A DNA stretch of 64,000 bases. Origin: Leeuwenhoekiella polynyae (GTDB taxonomy: Bacteria; Bacteroidota; Bacteroidia; Flavobacteriales; Flavobacteriaceae). The position numbers and the translations under genes were made by a program. This document shows, one piece after another, positions 16,805 through 26,247 of the stretch. A model generated the notes under the pieces. It saw only the letters and a program-made list of their open reading frames with translations, did no database searches and was not told where the DNA came from. Location: positions 1 through 64,000 of the forward strand of contig NZ_QOVK01000010.1 in the NCBI RefSeq assembly GCF_004104075.1. The letters run 5' to 3'. Each line of letters begins with the position of its first letter. Positions within the stretch are counted from its first letter, which is position 1.

Positions 16805-17452
16805 TTAAAGACAGGTAATTTCTGAAGTAGTCTCCCGATGTTTTAAAAGGAGTTTATACGTTTCTAAATAGTCTTCAATTGCCTTACAATCTGTCTTTTG
16901 ATTTGTTATGGTATTGGGATTAACCGGATTGGCTTCATCAGATTTGATACTGTATTGCTTCCGCAGACAGTCAACCGGTTCTCCATTTAATAGGTAAAAA
17001 CGATTTTCTACTACATTATCAGTAGTTTGTGGCGCATCTGCTGTACCTCCACTAAAGCTCCAGGTTGTATTTGTAGAAAATACAAAAAACGGAACTTCAT
17101 CGCGGAGGTAATAAAGATCAGCTGCTTCAAAATGGCTGTATTCATTATGCGCGTGTCGAATCACTTTAAGTCCTGTAGTGTCTGAAAAAAATACTACAGT
17201 ACCTGATTTTTCACCGTTGCAATTGTAGGTAAACGATGTAGAATCTAAATCCTTAGTTTTTAAAAGCTGCGTAAGGCGGCTGTACTCTTTTTTTATGTCT
17301 TCTATATTCGTAAGCGTTTGCGGCGAGGATATGGGTTCAGGTGTTTCAGAACCTGCATCCTGACTTTGAGGAATAGGTGTTTTCTGGTTTTTGGGATTCT
17401 CTTTACAAGAGCTTATTAGAAGTACAGAACAAAAAAGAAGTAATACGCGCAT
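16805..17452 (-). CDS. Lipoprotein of unknown function
   Basis: A 215-residue predicted lipoprotein with lipobox 'LLISSC' (Cys16) and a Pro/Ser/Gln-rich linker up to about residue 48. The globular part has 'SFTYNCNGEKSGTVVFFSD' and 'LYYLRDEVPFFVF', suggesting a small beta-rich fold, and Cys residues near 168, 189 and the C terminus. I do not recognise the family. It lies between the VOC genes and the His-rich gene on the same strand. Confidence 0.65.
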   Translation of the reverse strand: MRVLLLFCSVLLISSCKENPKNQKTPIPQSQDAGSETPEPISSPQTLTNIEDIKKEYSRLTQLLKTKDLDSTSFTYNCNGEKSGTVVFFSDTTGLKVIRHAHNEYSHFEAADLYYLRDEVPFFVFSTNTTWSFSGGTADAPQTTDNVVENRFYLLNGEPVDCLRKQYSIKSDEANPVNPNTITNQKTDCKAIEDYLETYKLLLKHRETTSEITCL

Positions 17453-17588
17453 TGCATTAGGCTTTAAAATTTTATTAAAGCTAACTAATGAGATTGAGTT
17501 GCACCTTTGTTTTTGGATAGCTCTAACATCGTATTGGCTAAATATTAAAGAATTTCATCCAACTCGTACTCAAATTACCCGAAACGAT

Positions 17589-17951
17589 CTATTTAAAATT
17601 TCCTATATGCCACAAGATTCCGGAAGGATCGTGTACAAAAAACTCGGAACCCCAATCGTTATGTACCAGTTCTGAAACACGTACGCCTTCAAACCTTTGA
17701 GGCAAGTTCAATGATTTAAGGTGCTTCAAATGCGCTTCCAGATTTTCTACTTCCAGAAAAAGCATGGTATTGTCTACCCAATCTTTTACATAGGCATCCT
17801 GAAGGTAAAAGCTGAAATCTCCTAGTTTAAAAAGTGCCATTTTAGGTGGAAGCAAGACTTCTTCAAAACCCATTTCACGATAAAACGCGCGCGATGTTTT
17901 AAAGTCTTTAGATCCTATAAATGGCCGGATGGATTTAAGGTTGTGTTGCAT
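17589..17951 (-). CDS. Small VOC-superfamily (glyoxalase-like) protein
   Basis: A 120-residue one-module-pair VOC protein of the bleomycin-resistance/glyoxalase group. 'IRPFIGSKDFKTSRAFYREMGF' opens the first beta-alpha-beta-beta-beta module and 'FFVHDPSGILWHIGNF' closes the second. The usual His/Glu metal ligands are not complete, so a binding or metal-independent role is possible. Its ATG follows the TAA of the upstream VOC gene with no base between, so translation is almost certainly coupled. Confidence 0.78.
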   Translation of the reverse strand: MQHNLKSIRPFIGSKDFKTSRAFYREMGFEEVLLPPKMALFKLGDFSFYLQDAYVKDWVDNTMLFLEVENLEAHLKHLKSLNLPQRFEGVRVSELVHNDWGSEFFVHDPSGILWHIGNFK

Positions 17952-18647
17952 TTACAAGTTCTGTTTACTTGTTGTAGTTATAGGTTCTGCTTTTAAAATT
18001 TCATTTTTATATTCAATTCTAAATGTCGCCCTATCAACCTTTGCGATTAGGCTAAAATCTGAAGGATAAGCCGTGTCATTGGTAGGAAACCATTTTCTGG
18101 AATTTTTATCGATAAGAATAATCAATCCGTTTGCATCACCCACCGCACAAAAACGCTCAAAATTGCCGTCGTAGACTTCAAGTCCCGGCGTTTTGTTAAG
18201 TATAATAAAGCTTTGCTCAATAGCATCTGTAGGAAGCCCTATTTCCGAAATTTCAAGCAATTGTGCTTTACTAAAGCCATCTGAAGTTTGGTTATTCAGG
18301 GTATTTCGGGCAATAAACTCGACAATATTGTGATCTGCATCGTAAAAGTAGATTGCCTTTGCATTCCAGTTTTTAAACTCCTGTATAGTATTACCCTCAT
18401 AATTAAGAATATCAACCCGTTGTTTGAGCCAGATAAGCGCTTCTTTTTCTTTATTTGAAGGAATCGTGATCGCAAAATGGTATGGTGTGGCGGTCTCCCG
18501 TTCCTCAAACACCAGTATCGATTCTCCGAGCTTCACCGAAAAGCGATCGTTGGTCGCGTTAAATGCTTCAAGCCCCAGCGTTTCTTCATAAAACAGCCGC
18601 TGTAGGTTCAGATGGGGCGTATATACTTTTAATTCCTGAATCTTCAA
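17952..18647 (-). CDS. Two-module VOC-superfamily (glyoxalase/dioxygenase-like) protein
   Basis: A 231-residue VOC protein with two related halves. The first (about 1-115) starts 'IQELKVYTPHLNLQRLFYEETLGLEAF' and ends 'IYFYDADHNIVEFIAR', including a canonical D..N.VEF strand. The second (about 125-215) is more diverged. The layout resembles catechol-dioxygenase-like VOC proteins, but the full 2-His-1-Glu metal triad cannot be traced. Its stop codon abuts the start of the small VOC gene. Confidence 0.72.
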   Translation of the reverse strand: MKIQELKVYTPHLNLQRLFYEETLGLEAFNATNDRFSVKLGESILVFEERETATPYHFAITIPSNKEKEALIWLKQRVDILNYEGNTIQEFKNWNAKAIYFYDADHNIVEFIARNTLNNQTSDGFSKAQLLEISEIGLPTDAIEQSFIILNKTPGLEVYDGNFERFCAVGDANGLIILIDKNSRKWFPTNDTAYPSDFSLIAKVDRATFRIEYKNEILKAEPITTTSKQNL

Positions 18648-18668
18648 TACTAAAAACGTTTTGTAAAA

Positions 18669-19595
18669 CTACTCCTGTTTCAGTGCTTTAAGTACCCGCT
18701 CCGGATAATCCGTAATGATCGCGTCTACTTTAAGCGCTATGATTTGTTTAATATCTTCCGGTTCATTTACCGTCCATGGGATCACTTTTAAACCGTCATT
18801 ACGTATGGTAGCAACCTCATCTGGGTTTAGTAATTTAAAATACGGACTGTAGATCTCTGGGGTAAAGCTCAGGTTCTTTTTATTCTCTTCATACGTGTTT
18901 TCGCCTACCAAATACGCCAGTTCAATCTCAGGATATTTGGTATGCATCACTTCTAAAATTGCAGGATCAAAGGACTGCACATTGACTTGCTCTTGCATAT
19001 TCTTGTTTTGAATTACCTGCATCACAAGCGTTACAAAAGCTTCGGGTTGCGGTTGAAAAAGATCATACGCTTCAGGCACCGATTTAATTTCAATATTGAA
19101 TGTTACAGGCTGCAGGTTTTCTTTAGTAATAGTCGCGGCTACCGTATCAAAAACCTCGCTTAATAAAGGTTTATAGGTTTTCATCTTCTGTTGCTTCGGA
19201 AAGCGTACATTCCCCTTAGAACCGCCGTCAAATTCTTTGATTTCGGCATACCCCATCGTATACAAGTTGTATTTCTGGCTGTCTTCGTTAGCAATGCTGT
19301 CCCCTTCTGGTGTAAGCATATACAGCGGAAGCATCACCGGCTCGTGACTCACCACCACCTGTTTATCTTTGGAGATTACTACATCTAATTCTAATACATC
19401 TACGCCTTTGCGAAGTGCTCCTAAAAAGGCAGGAATCGAATTTTCGGGCAGGTTGCCGCGTTCCCCGCGATGGCCCTGAACTTGAATAGCAAGCGTATCT
19501 TGAGGTTGTGTTTGCATAGGTTTTGATTCTTCAGGTTTTGATTTGCAGCTTACAAGGCTCGCAAGGACTATACCTGCTAAAAGTAGGATTTTCAT
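18669..19595 (-). CDS. Lipoprotein glycerophosphodiester phosphodiesterase
   Basis: A 308-residue GDPD-family enzyme, hydrolysing glycerophosphodiesters to glycerol-3-phosphate and an alcohol. A lipobox ('LASLVSC', Cys17) anchors it outside the cytoplasm. Signature residues are the His/Arg of 'GHRGERGNLPENSIPAF', the acidic metal ligands in 'DVLELDVVISKD' and the second catalytic His in 'VVVSHEP'; 'NIEIKS' supplies another Glu. The C-terminal 'VIPWTVNEPEDIKQIIALKVDAIITDYPE' is the closing barrel strand region. It is on the same strand and just downstream of the phosphoesterase/SusD/SusC locus, with a terminator between. Confidence 0.9.
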   Translation of the reverse strand: MKILLLAGIVLASLVSCKSKPEESKPMQTQPQDTLAIQVQGHRGERGNLPENSIPAFLGALRKGVDVLELDVVISKDKQVVVSHEPVMLPLYMLTPEGDSIANEDSQKYNLYTMGYAEIKEFDGGSKGNVRFPKQQKMKTYKPLLSEVFDTVAATITKENLQPVTFNIEIKSVPEAYDLFQPQPEAFVTLVMQVIQNKNMQEQVNVQSFDPAILEVMHTKYPEIELAYLVGENTYEENKKNLSFTPEIYSPYFKLLNPDEVATIRNDGLKVIPWTVNEPEDIKQIIALKVDAIITDYPERVLKALKQE

Positions 19596-19629
19596 AAAGC
19601 AAAGTTACATGTTAGACGGATAATTTCTT

Positions 19630-19667
19630 AAAAAAAGGACCCACCCGAGATTATTGATGAAGGTGGG
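19630..19667 (-). terminator. Intrinsic terminator after the phosphoesterase/SusD/SusC locus
   Basis: On the minus strand CCCACC (19667-19662) pairs with GGTGGG (19645-19640) across a 16-base loop, followed after three bases by seven T (19636-19630). It lies about 30 bases after the stop of the metallophosphoesterase gene. Confidence 0.6.
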
Positions 19668-19695
19668 CAGGCCCTCGAAACAAGCATTCTTAATA

Positions 19696-21261
19696 CTATT
19701 CTAAACGGTATGTTGTTGCACCAGTATGGATTTTTCCGTATTGATCAGTAGCGCGTATTTCTACCCTATGGCTTCCTTTTTTTAATTTAGCAGGAATGTT
19801 TCCGCGCCATAAATGTGTGCTGTTGATAGGATTGCTCGATCGGCGGCCTTCCATCAAGGTCTCTGTAGTATCCCACTCATAAACACTGAGTTCGTAAGAA
19901 GGATCCTGCTCCTCCACATACTGCATCGGCTTCCACTCCCCGTTATCTACGCGATATTCCACCGTATCGGCAGCACTTCCCATAAAGAAGTTGGCATAGA
20001 TACCGGCTTTGGTATTTCGGCCTTGTGCCACTACTTTAGGTGCAAACAGCTCCACCTGAAAGTCTTCTGGTTTTCCGGCAACTTTATAGTCTACGCTATA
20101 TTGATTTCCATCAAAGTGAATGAATGCATAGCCCTTAGGCGTACCGTCCCGCATGGTAGAAACCGGGATTCCCTCTGCGTTTAATTTCCCCGAGTACCAG
20201 TCTCCCGAAGTAGTCCCTACGTTATACTCGTGATGCGGTTTCTCCCGCAACCACCCATCTTCTTTTGTAAAATAATCCTGACGCTGAATATGCGTATGTG
20301 CCGAGAGACTGAGTGTATTTTCAAACGGAGCTAAGGCTTTAAAGAGCCGCTCCCGGTCTGCATCTCTAAACGGATCACCTTCCGGTTCGCTCAAGGGAAT
20401 GTGAAAAGCCAATACGATCAATTTATCATTAGGAACCAGCTTCAAGTCATTTTCTACAAATTGGAGTTGGTCTTCTCTAAACCCGCCCCAATAGCCTTTG
20501 CCGTCTCGTGGATCAGGATACAGAATATCATCAAGCACGATCACGTGAACCGCACCATAATTGAATGCATAATTCGCCGGACCAAAATGCGCTTCGTATG
20601 TCTCATCAGATAGTTGATCACTTGCGGCATCAAAGTTCATATCGTGGTTCCCCATCAGGTTAAACCATGGAATCCCAACGCTTTTAATTGCATCGATATA
20701 CGGATTAAACAGGTCAAGATTATTCCCAACAAGGTCCCCCAGACTGAGCCCAAAAACCACATCCTGAATACCTGCTACCTCAGCCACAACGCCTTGCGCA
20801 AAAAAGTCAACCTCTTCTTGTGTATACGGCTGAGGGTCACCAAAGATCAAAGCAGTAAAGCTGTCTTGCTCCTGAGCAGGCAGCAGTGCAAAATTTACAG
20901 ATTTTGGTAATTTTCCGGTAGGAGCGATTCCTTTAAAATCAGATGTTGGAGAACCCTCAGGGCGGTAGCTGTAGTAGAATTGCGGCAGGTTGTTTTCGTC
21001 AACCGGCAATGTATACCCTGCAGGTTTGATTACAGCAAGTGCCTGCCCGTCTTTTACGCTAAGTTCGTATTTACCTTTTGCATCGGTGGTTATCACGTCT
21101 TCCCCATTAGTAACCGAAACTCCCGCAATGCCTTTCTCATTACGGTCTTTTTTACCATTGCCATTAAGATCTTCAAAGACATACCCTTTGGCTTGCTCTT
21201 GAGCAGACAATCCTGTTGCAAGTAAACCAGCTATAAGGGTGATTTTTAATGTATTCATCAT
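19696..21261 (-). CDS. Secreted calcineurin-like metallophosphoesterase
   Basis: A 521-residue exported phosphoesterase of the Bacteroidota type with extra N- and C-terminal domains. After the signal peptide is a B-repeat-like domain with 'EDLNGNGKKDRNEKGIAGVSV' (calcium-loop-like). The catalytic core spans about 135-360: 'IFGDPQPYT', 'SLGDLVGNN', 'MGNHDMNF', 'FHIPLSEP' and 'SAHTHIQR' give the conserved D, D, N/H, H and H/H metal ligands. A C-terminal beta domain (about 385-521) matches the phosphoesterase-associated C-terminal family. It follows the SusD gene by 17 bases, so it probably acts on the ligand of that SusC/SusD pair. Confidence 0.87.
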   Translation of the reverse strand: MMNTLKITLIAGLLATGLSAQEQAKGYVFEDLNGNGKKDRNEKGIAGVSVTNGEDVITTDAKGKYELSVKDGQALAVIKPAGYTLPVDENNLPQFYYSYRPEGSPTSDFKGIAPTGKLPKSVNFALLPAQEQDSFTALIFGDPQPYTQEEVDFFAQGVVAEVAGIQDVVFGLSLGDLVGNNLDLFNPYIDAIKSVGIPWFNLMGNHDMNFDAASDQLSDETYEAHFGPANYAFNYGAVHVIVLDDILYPDPRDGKGYWGGFREDQLQFVENDLKLVPNDKLIVLAFHIPLSEPEGDPFRDADRERLFKALAPFENTLSLSAHTHIQRQDYFTKEDGWLREKPHHEYNVGTTSGDWYSGKLNAEGIPVSTMRDGTPKGYAFIHFDGNQYSVDYKVAGKPEDFQVELFAPKVVAQGRNTKAGIYANFFMGSAADTVEYRVDNGEWKPMQYVEEQDPSYELSVYEWDTTETLMEGRRSSNPINSTHLWRGNIPAKLKKGSHRVEIRATDQYGKIHTGATTYRLE

Positions 21262-21278
21262 AAGATTGTATTTACGGT

Positions 21279-22715
21279 TTAGTTATTGTCCCACCATACT
21301 TTGGTGTTGATATTATCCGGGCCACCCAAGAGTTCAAGCGCTTGTTGATAGTTCTCCTGATTACTGATTTGCACATCAGAAGGGTAGAAAAAACGAGACG
21401 GCATCACCGCGTCATTTAGCATCGCTTCGGTTGTAGGCAACTCCGGTAATCCGGTGCGTCTGAATTCAAACCACTGTTGATAGTCTACAAAGTACAGCGC
21501 GTAGTATTTCTGTAATAAAATCTGCTCTAAAGTCCCGTTATAGGCTGCCGCAGGGTTTTCAAAATAGGTGTCAGTAATTTCTGCTTCCAGCTGCTCGATA
21601 GCTGCTGCTACTCCGGCTTCATAATGTTGTTGGGCATTATCTATAAAGCCGCGTTGTGCCATTTCGGCTTTGATAAATTCGATCTCGGCATAAGTCAGTA
21701 AAAAGATTTGCATTGGGTTTTCTACCTGAGCTCTATTTAGGGTACTCGCGTTGTACTCAAACTGTGACTCAGGACCTGCATACGCACTGGGTATTCCTTT
21801 ATAGCCTATAGATACATTGTCTAAATCTTGCGCCATAGTCTGGATTATAGGTCTTCTGGGGTCTTCTAATTCATTTAAATTATCTACAAAGAAGCTCGCC
21901 ATTTTTACACCAAGTGGAAAATCTTGTGGACGACCCCAAGGGGAGATATTAGGTGTTACTCCGGTTACCTGAAGAATAGCCGACTCTTCCGTGCTTTCAA
22001 AAACTGGATACGTCTGCGGATCATTGATGATATTGGTAAGTCTTTGAAGTGCATTGGTCTCGTTTCGGTTAGAAATACGCAACAACAAACGCATCTGCAA
22101 CGCGTTTGTGAATTTTTGCCATAAGGCCACATCATTAGCAAAGAGAATATCCGCTGCATATACCATATCAAAATCTTGATCATACAAAGCGTTTGCACGT
22201 TCTAAATCAGCTAAAATAGTCTCATAGATCCGTTCTTGGGTATCAAAAGCCGGGTAGAAATTCCCCTCTTCTCCATTAACCGCTTCAACCATAGGCACGG
22301 GACCAAATAGGTCGGTTAAATTTGAGTAAACCCAGGCTTTTAGCGTTAAAGCTACCGCCTCATAGTTGGGATCTTCAGCGGCTACAGCTGCCAGCTCCAT
22401 CTCCTTGATATTATTCAGCCAGCGGTAATAATTGTACCAAGAAGAGTTACTGATATTCTGACTCACATCATACCGGTGCAATCCTCCGGATACACTGGGA
22501 AACGGCAGGGTCACCTGCATCAAATCAAAAGTAATCGCGTGAGCGCGACCTACATTGTGACTTGCCAACCCATAAATAATTGGGTTGATCAAAGTACCCG
22601 GACTGATTTGCGCAATACGGTTAGGGTCTTCATTAATTTCTTCAAAATTGCCCGTACACGCGCACAATAACATCAGAACGCAAAGACCAGTAAATAGTGT
22701 TTTTAATTTTTTCAT
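21279..22715 (-). CDS. SusD-like surface lipoprotein (SusD-like_2 type)
   Basis: A 478-residue SusD homologue, the surface lid that hands ligand to its SusC partner. The lipobox is 'MLLCAC' (Cys20). The 'NEDPNR' segment just after it, the TPR-like helices ('AVALTLKAWVYSNLTDLFGPVPM') and the C-terminal 'QKYYALYFVDYQQWFEFRRTGLPEL' are hallmarks of the SusD-like_2 branch. It follows the SusC gene by 9 bases. Confidence 0.93.
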   Translation of the reverse strand: MKKLKTLFTGLCVLMLLCACTGNFEEINEDPNRIAQISPGTLINPIIYGLASHNVGRAHAITFDLMQVTLPFPSVSGGLHRYDVSQNISNSSWYNYYRWLNNIKEMELAAVAAEDPNYEAVALTLKAWVYSNLTDLFGPVPMVEAVNGEEGNFYPAFDTQERIYETILADLERANALYDQDFDMVYAADILFANDVALWQKFTNALQMRLLLRISNRNETNALQRLTNIINDPQTYPVFESTEESAILQVTGVTPNISPWGRPQDFPLGVKMASFFVDNLNELEDPRRPIIQTMAQDLDNVSIGYKGIPSAYAGPESQFEYNASTLNRAQVENPMQIFLLTYAEIEFIKAEMAQRGFIDNAQQHYEAGVAAAIEQLEAEITDTYFENPAAAYNGTLEQILLQKYYALYFVDYQQWFEFRRTGLPELPTTEAMLNDAVMPSRFFYPSDVQISNQENYQQALELLGGPDNINTKVWWDNN

Positions 22716-22724
22716 CGCAGTGAA

Positions 22725-25700
22725 TTATAAATTTACTCTTAGATTAAAACCATAGGTTGCCGGCGAAGGCATTTGTCCCATCTCGATTCCGGGAAGGATG
22801 GTGTCTCCGTTTAATGCAGCGGTCTCAGGATCATAAATCGGAAAGTCTGATACCGTAGCCAGATTACGCCCAAATACTGAAAGATTAAGTGCCGTGATCC
22901 CGCTATTGCCCAACCAGCGTTTAGGAAAGGTATATTGCAAACTCACTTCACGCAGTTTTAAAAACGAAGCATCAAACGAGTTTGACTCTACATTAGCCCT
23001 ACGGTAATACCGGTTGTACCAATCTGGCGTAATGGCCTCGGTAGTATTTGGACTATACGTGCCATCATCATTAAGCACCACACCATCACCCACAATAAAG
23101 CCTTCTTCACGCCCCATAAACGTACTGCGCAGTTTACCCTGCTGGGTAAACTTGTGATTGGATTGCGAATAGATAATTCCTCCATACTGCCCGTCTAGCA
23201 TGACATTAAGGGTTACAGGACCTAAACTAAAACTGTTATACAGACCGGCTTTCCAGTCTGGGCTGGCATCACCGATGTACTGAATCTCTTCAGGATAAGC
23301 CGGTAAACCACCGTTGTCATATACGATTTCACCTTGCGGTGAACGTACAAACCCATAGCCATAGATGGCTGTTGTGGTTCCGCCTACTTTGGCTAATAAG
23401 GTTGCATTACCTCCGGAGCCAATTTCTTGTTGCCCATCGATACCGTCTGCCAATTCCAGCACTTTGTTCCAATTGCGAGAGAACGTAAGCGTGCTACTCC
23501 ATTTAAATTTATCAGCATCAAAGATCTTTCCGGTCAGGGTAAGTTCAATCCCGCGGTTACGTACCTCGCCCGAGTTTAAAACACCAGAGCTATACCCAGT
23601 AGTAATGTCTAAAGGCACCGATATGATCTGGTTTTTAGTAAGGGTCTCATAAAGGGTAGCATCCAGAATTAAGCGGCTTTTGAGCAAACGCGCTTCAACC
23701 CCGGTCTCATAACTGGTGGTGATCTCCGGTTTAAAATTGGCATTATACAAGTTGGTAGGAACCGTTGCTGAACTTGGAAAAGCACTCTGACTGTAGTATT
23801 TACTGGTTTTATAGGGATCTGTATCATTACCTACCTCTGCAAAAGAGAACCGATACTTTAAATAATCTACCACTTTAGGCAAATTGAACATTTCAGAAAG
23901 AATCACACTGGCATTCGCTGAAGGATAAAAGAACGAATTGTTGGCGACAGGCAAGGTGCTTGACCAGTCGTTTCTACCGGTTAGGTCAAGAAATAAGGTG
24001 TTGTCTAACGAAAGTGAAATCAATTCGTATAAACTGTTTACCTTTTTATTGCGGTCGTAGGTTTGCACGATAGGATTGTTGATTCCGTTAGCGAGTTTGT
24101 ATACTCCGGGAACCACAAGACCATTTACCGAAGCATCGGTACGGCGGTATTTATAATCCATCGCATTACCTCCTATCGAAGCGTTCAACCCAATGACATC
24201 TGACAACTGGTTTTCATAGCTTAGGAGAAAATCAGTATTCACTTCCTGTTTCCAGATGCCCTGGGTTTCGTAAAAACCTTGATTATACCGGTTAATGCTG
24301 TAAGGACGTTGTTGCTCCCGATCCTGATTGTAGGTATTTAGCGAAGCCCGAAGCATCAAATCCAGATTAGGCGCAAGGTCTATATTGGTAAAGACATTCC
24401 CTACGATCTGGCTGCTCGCCAGCGGATTTGTTGCTTCATAAGCGATCAAATACGGATTGTCTATATACGAACTGAACGGCTGAATCTGCTGAATTTGATT
24501 TTGCCCTTCTTGCCAGATGGGGCGCAACCAGTCTAAGTCTACATTAGGATTTTGAAAAATCATAAAGTACGCTATAGAACCGTTATTGTAGCCTGTACTG
24601 GGCAGGTTATCGCTGCTGCGGTTGTTATAATTAACCACCGATCCTATTTTAATATGTTCTGAAACCTTATAGTTTGAATTTATAGAAGCCGTAATACGCT
24701 CGTAACCGGTATTGGGCATAATCCATTCATTTTTTGAATGCCCTACCGAAAGTCGCATCGAGCCTTTATCATTTCCACCTTGAAGCGATAGGTTATTGGT
24801 AAACGTAACTCCTGTACGCCAAAAATCTTTACGGTTATCTTCATACGCCCTCCATGGTTGACGCGTTAAAGATTGCCCTTCGATATTAGGGTCATATTGA
24901 AAGAACTCCTGACCCTCAAAACGCGGGCCCCAGGCACTACTGGTACTTCCCGTATTATTTCCATCTTCAGAACCTCCATAGGAATAATAAGGTTCCCCAT
25001 CTTCATTAAAACTTTTTCCGGTACCCTGCCCGTATTCATATTGCCAATCTGGCCAACGCTGAATCACATCAAGGTTAACGCTAGAAGTGTAGGTAAGGCC
25101 TAATCCTGTGGTCTTTTTTCCTGATTTGGTGGTGATGATCAAAGCCCCGTTTGCCGCACGGCTTCCGTATAGTGCTGTTGCACCCGGACCTTTTAATACG
25201 GTTACACTTTCGATATCGTCTAGATTGAGATCAGAAATCGCGTTACCATAATCTATAGGAGAATCTTCACCAATATAACTTGCTGAAGAACCTGAAGTGG
25301 TCATCTCATTGTTTACCGGTACGCCGTCAATCACGATAAGTGCATTGTTTCCGTTAGGATTTAAGGAGTTATTTCCGCGTAGCGTGATTTGCTGAGAATT
25401 TAAAGGTCCGGAACCTGAAGACACAATGTTTAATCCTGCTACTTTTCCTTTTAATCCGGAAGACCAGTTTAAAGGCACAGCCTGTGCAAGATTATCAGAT
25501 TGAATGGTCGCTTGGGAGAAGCCCAACCGCTTCTCTTCGCGCTTAATCCCTAAAGCTGTTACTACCACTTCATTAAGTGCATTTATATTCTCTTGTAAAA
25601 CAATGGTGATGTTAGTTCCCGGATTTGCAGCCACGGTTTGTGTTTCAAAACCTACAAAAGACACTTCTAATGTGGCATTAGCCCCTACAGAAAGGTTAAA

Positions 25701-26168
25701 AACTCCATCAAAATCGGTGGTAACTCCGTTATTGGAACCCTGCTCCATCACTGTAGCTCCGGGCAATGGCACTCCTTCCTGATCGGTTACGACTCCAGAA
25801 ACCTGTTGCTGCGCTTCACTTTTAACCACGGTAATGGTATTGTTGATTTGCGTAAAGGAAAGTCCTGTTTGTGCGGTGATTTGGTTTAACACCGCACTGA
25901 GTCGTACCTCATTTACTACCAGCGTTACCGATGCTGCATTTTTAAGAAGTGTGCTGTCAAAGACGAAGGTAAAATCGGTCTGTTCTTCAAGTGCAGCAAA
26001 AACCTCTTTAAGCGGTGCGTCTTGAAGACGTGTGGTAACAAAAACCTCTTCTGAGGATTGATGCCGTGTTGTGGCGCTTGCAGCGTTACTTATAAAAAGC
26101 AGCAAAACCGCTAAAAAGTTTAATTTTCGAAAGTAAAACTTTCTCAAAATTTGTAGTTTAGTTTTCAT
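22725..26168 (-). CDS. SusC-like TonB-dependent transporter with N-terminal STN domain
   Basis: A 1147-residue outer-membrane transporter. After a long signal peptide there is an STN domain (about 44-112, 'LKEVFAALEEQTDFTFVFD'), which in FecA-type receptors contacts the anti-sigma protein FecR. A carboxypeptidase-regulatory-like domain follows (about 118-200, 'GVVTDQEGVPLPGATVMEQG'), then the plug (about 205-350, 'LKGKVAGLNIV', 'IVIDGVPVNN', 'VLKGPGATALYGSRAANG') and the barrel. The STN domain and the fecR and sigma genes upstream fit signal-regulated expression. Ligand unknown; the phosphoesterase at the end of the operon hints at a phosphorylated substrate. Confidence 0.94.
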   Translation of the reverse strand: MKTKLQILRKFYFRKLNFLAVLLLFISNAASATTRHQSSEEVFVTTRLQDAPLKEVFAALEEQTDFTFVFDSTLLKNAASVTLVVNEVRLSAVLNQITAQTGLSFTQINNTITVVKSEAQQQVSGVVTDQEGVPLPGATVMEQGSNNGVTTDFDGVFNLSVGANATLEVSFVGFETQTVAANPGTNITIVLQENINALNEVVVTALGIKREEKRLGFSQATIQSDNLAQAVPLNWSSGLKGKVAGLNIVSSGSGPLNSQQITLRGNNSLNPNGNNALIVIDGVPVNNEMTTSGSSASYIGEDSPIDYGNAISDLNLDDIESVTVLKGPGATALYGSRAANGALIITTKSGKKTTGLGLTYTSSVNLDVIQRWPDWQYEYGQGTGKSFNEDGEPYYSYGGSEDGNNTGSTSSAWGPRFEGQEFFQYDPNIEGQSLTRQPWRAYEDNRKDFWRTGVTFTNNLSLQGGNDKGSMRLSVGHSKNEWIMPNTGYERITASINSNYKVSEHIKIGSVVNYNNRSSDNLPSTGYNNGSIAYFMIFQNPNVDLDWLRPIWQEGQNQIQQIQPFSSYIDNPYLIAYEATNPLASSQIVGNVFTNIDLAPNLDLMLRASLNTYNQDREQQRPYSINRYNQGFYETQGIWKQEVNTDFLLSYENQLSDVIGLNASIGGNAMDYKYRRTDASVNGLVVPGVYKLANGINNPIVQTYDRNKKVNSLYELISLSLDNTLFLDLTGRNDWSSTLPVANNSFFYPSANASVILSEMFNLPKVVDYLKYRFSFAEVGNDTDPYKTSKYYSQSAFPSSATVPTNLYNANFKPEITTSYETGVEARLLKSRLILDATLYETLTKNQIISVPLDITTGYSSGVLNSGEVRNRGIELTLTGKIFDADKFKWSSTLTFSRNWNKVLELADGIDGQQEIGSGGNATLLAKVGGTTTAIYGYGFVRSPQGEIVYDNGGLPAYPEEIQYIGDASPDWKAGLYNSFSLGPVTLNVMLDGQYGGIIYSQSNHKFTQQGKLRSTFMGREEGFIVGDGVVLNDDGTYSPNTTEAITPDWYNRYYRRANVESNSFDASFLKLREVSLQYTFPKRWLGNSGITALNLSVFGRNLATVSDFPIYDPETAALNGDTILPGIEMGQMPSPATYGFNLRVNL

Positions 26169-26210
26169 TTTAATAATGGCTATGATTATGGATTTGTAGT
26201 CTTATTTAAA

Positions 26211-26247
26211 TTCGGCCCATTGCTGTTACAGCAGCGATGGGTTTTTT
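26211..26247. terminator. Terminator-like hairpin at the stop codon of fecR
   Basis: CCCATTGCTG (26216-26225) pairs with CAGCGATGGG (26232-26241), one G-T pair, around a 6-base loop that contains the fecR stop codon. Six T follow on the plus strand (26242-26247), so as an intrinsic terminator it faces antisense to fecR. On the minus strand no T run follows, so there it would be a stem between fecR and susC, perhaps lowering read-through or protecting the mRNA end. Confidence 0.5.

Noticed and set aside
19600-19607. TAACTTTG, a -7 box match just before the glycerophosphodiesterase gene
   Set aside because: It sits 5 bases from the start codon, which would need a leaderless mRNA, and has no -33 partner. 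Probably chance.
26169-26225. A separate promoter for susC in the fecR-susC gap
   Set aside because: No TAnnTTTG box on the minus strand within the 57-base gap; sigma-dependent promoters could exist but cannot be seen.
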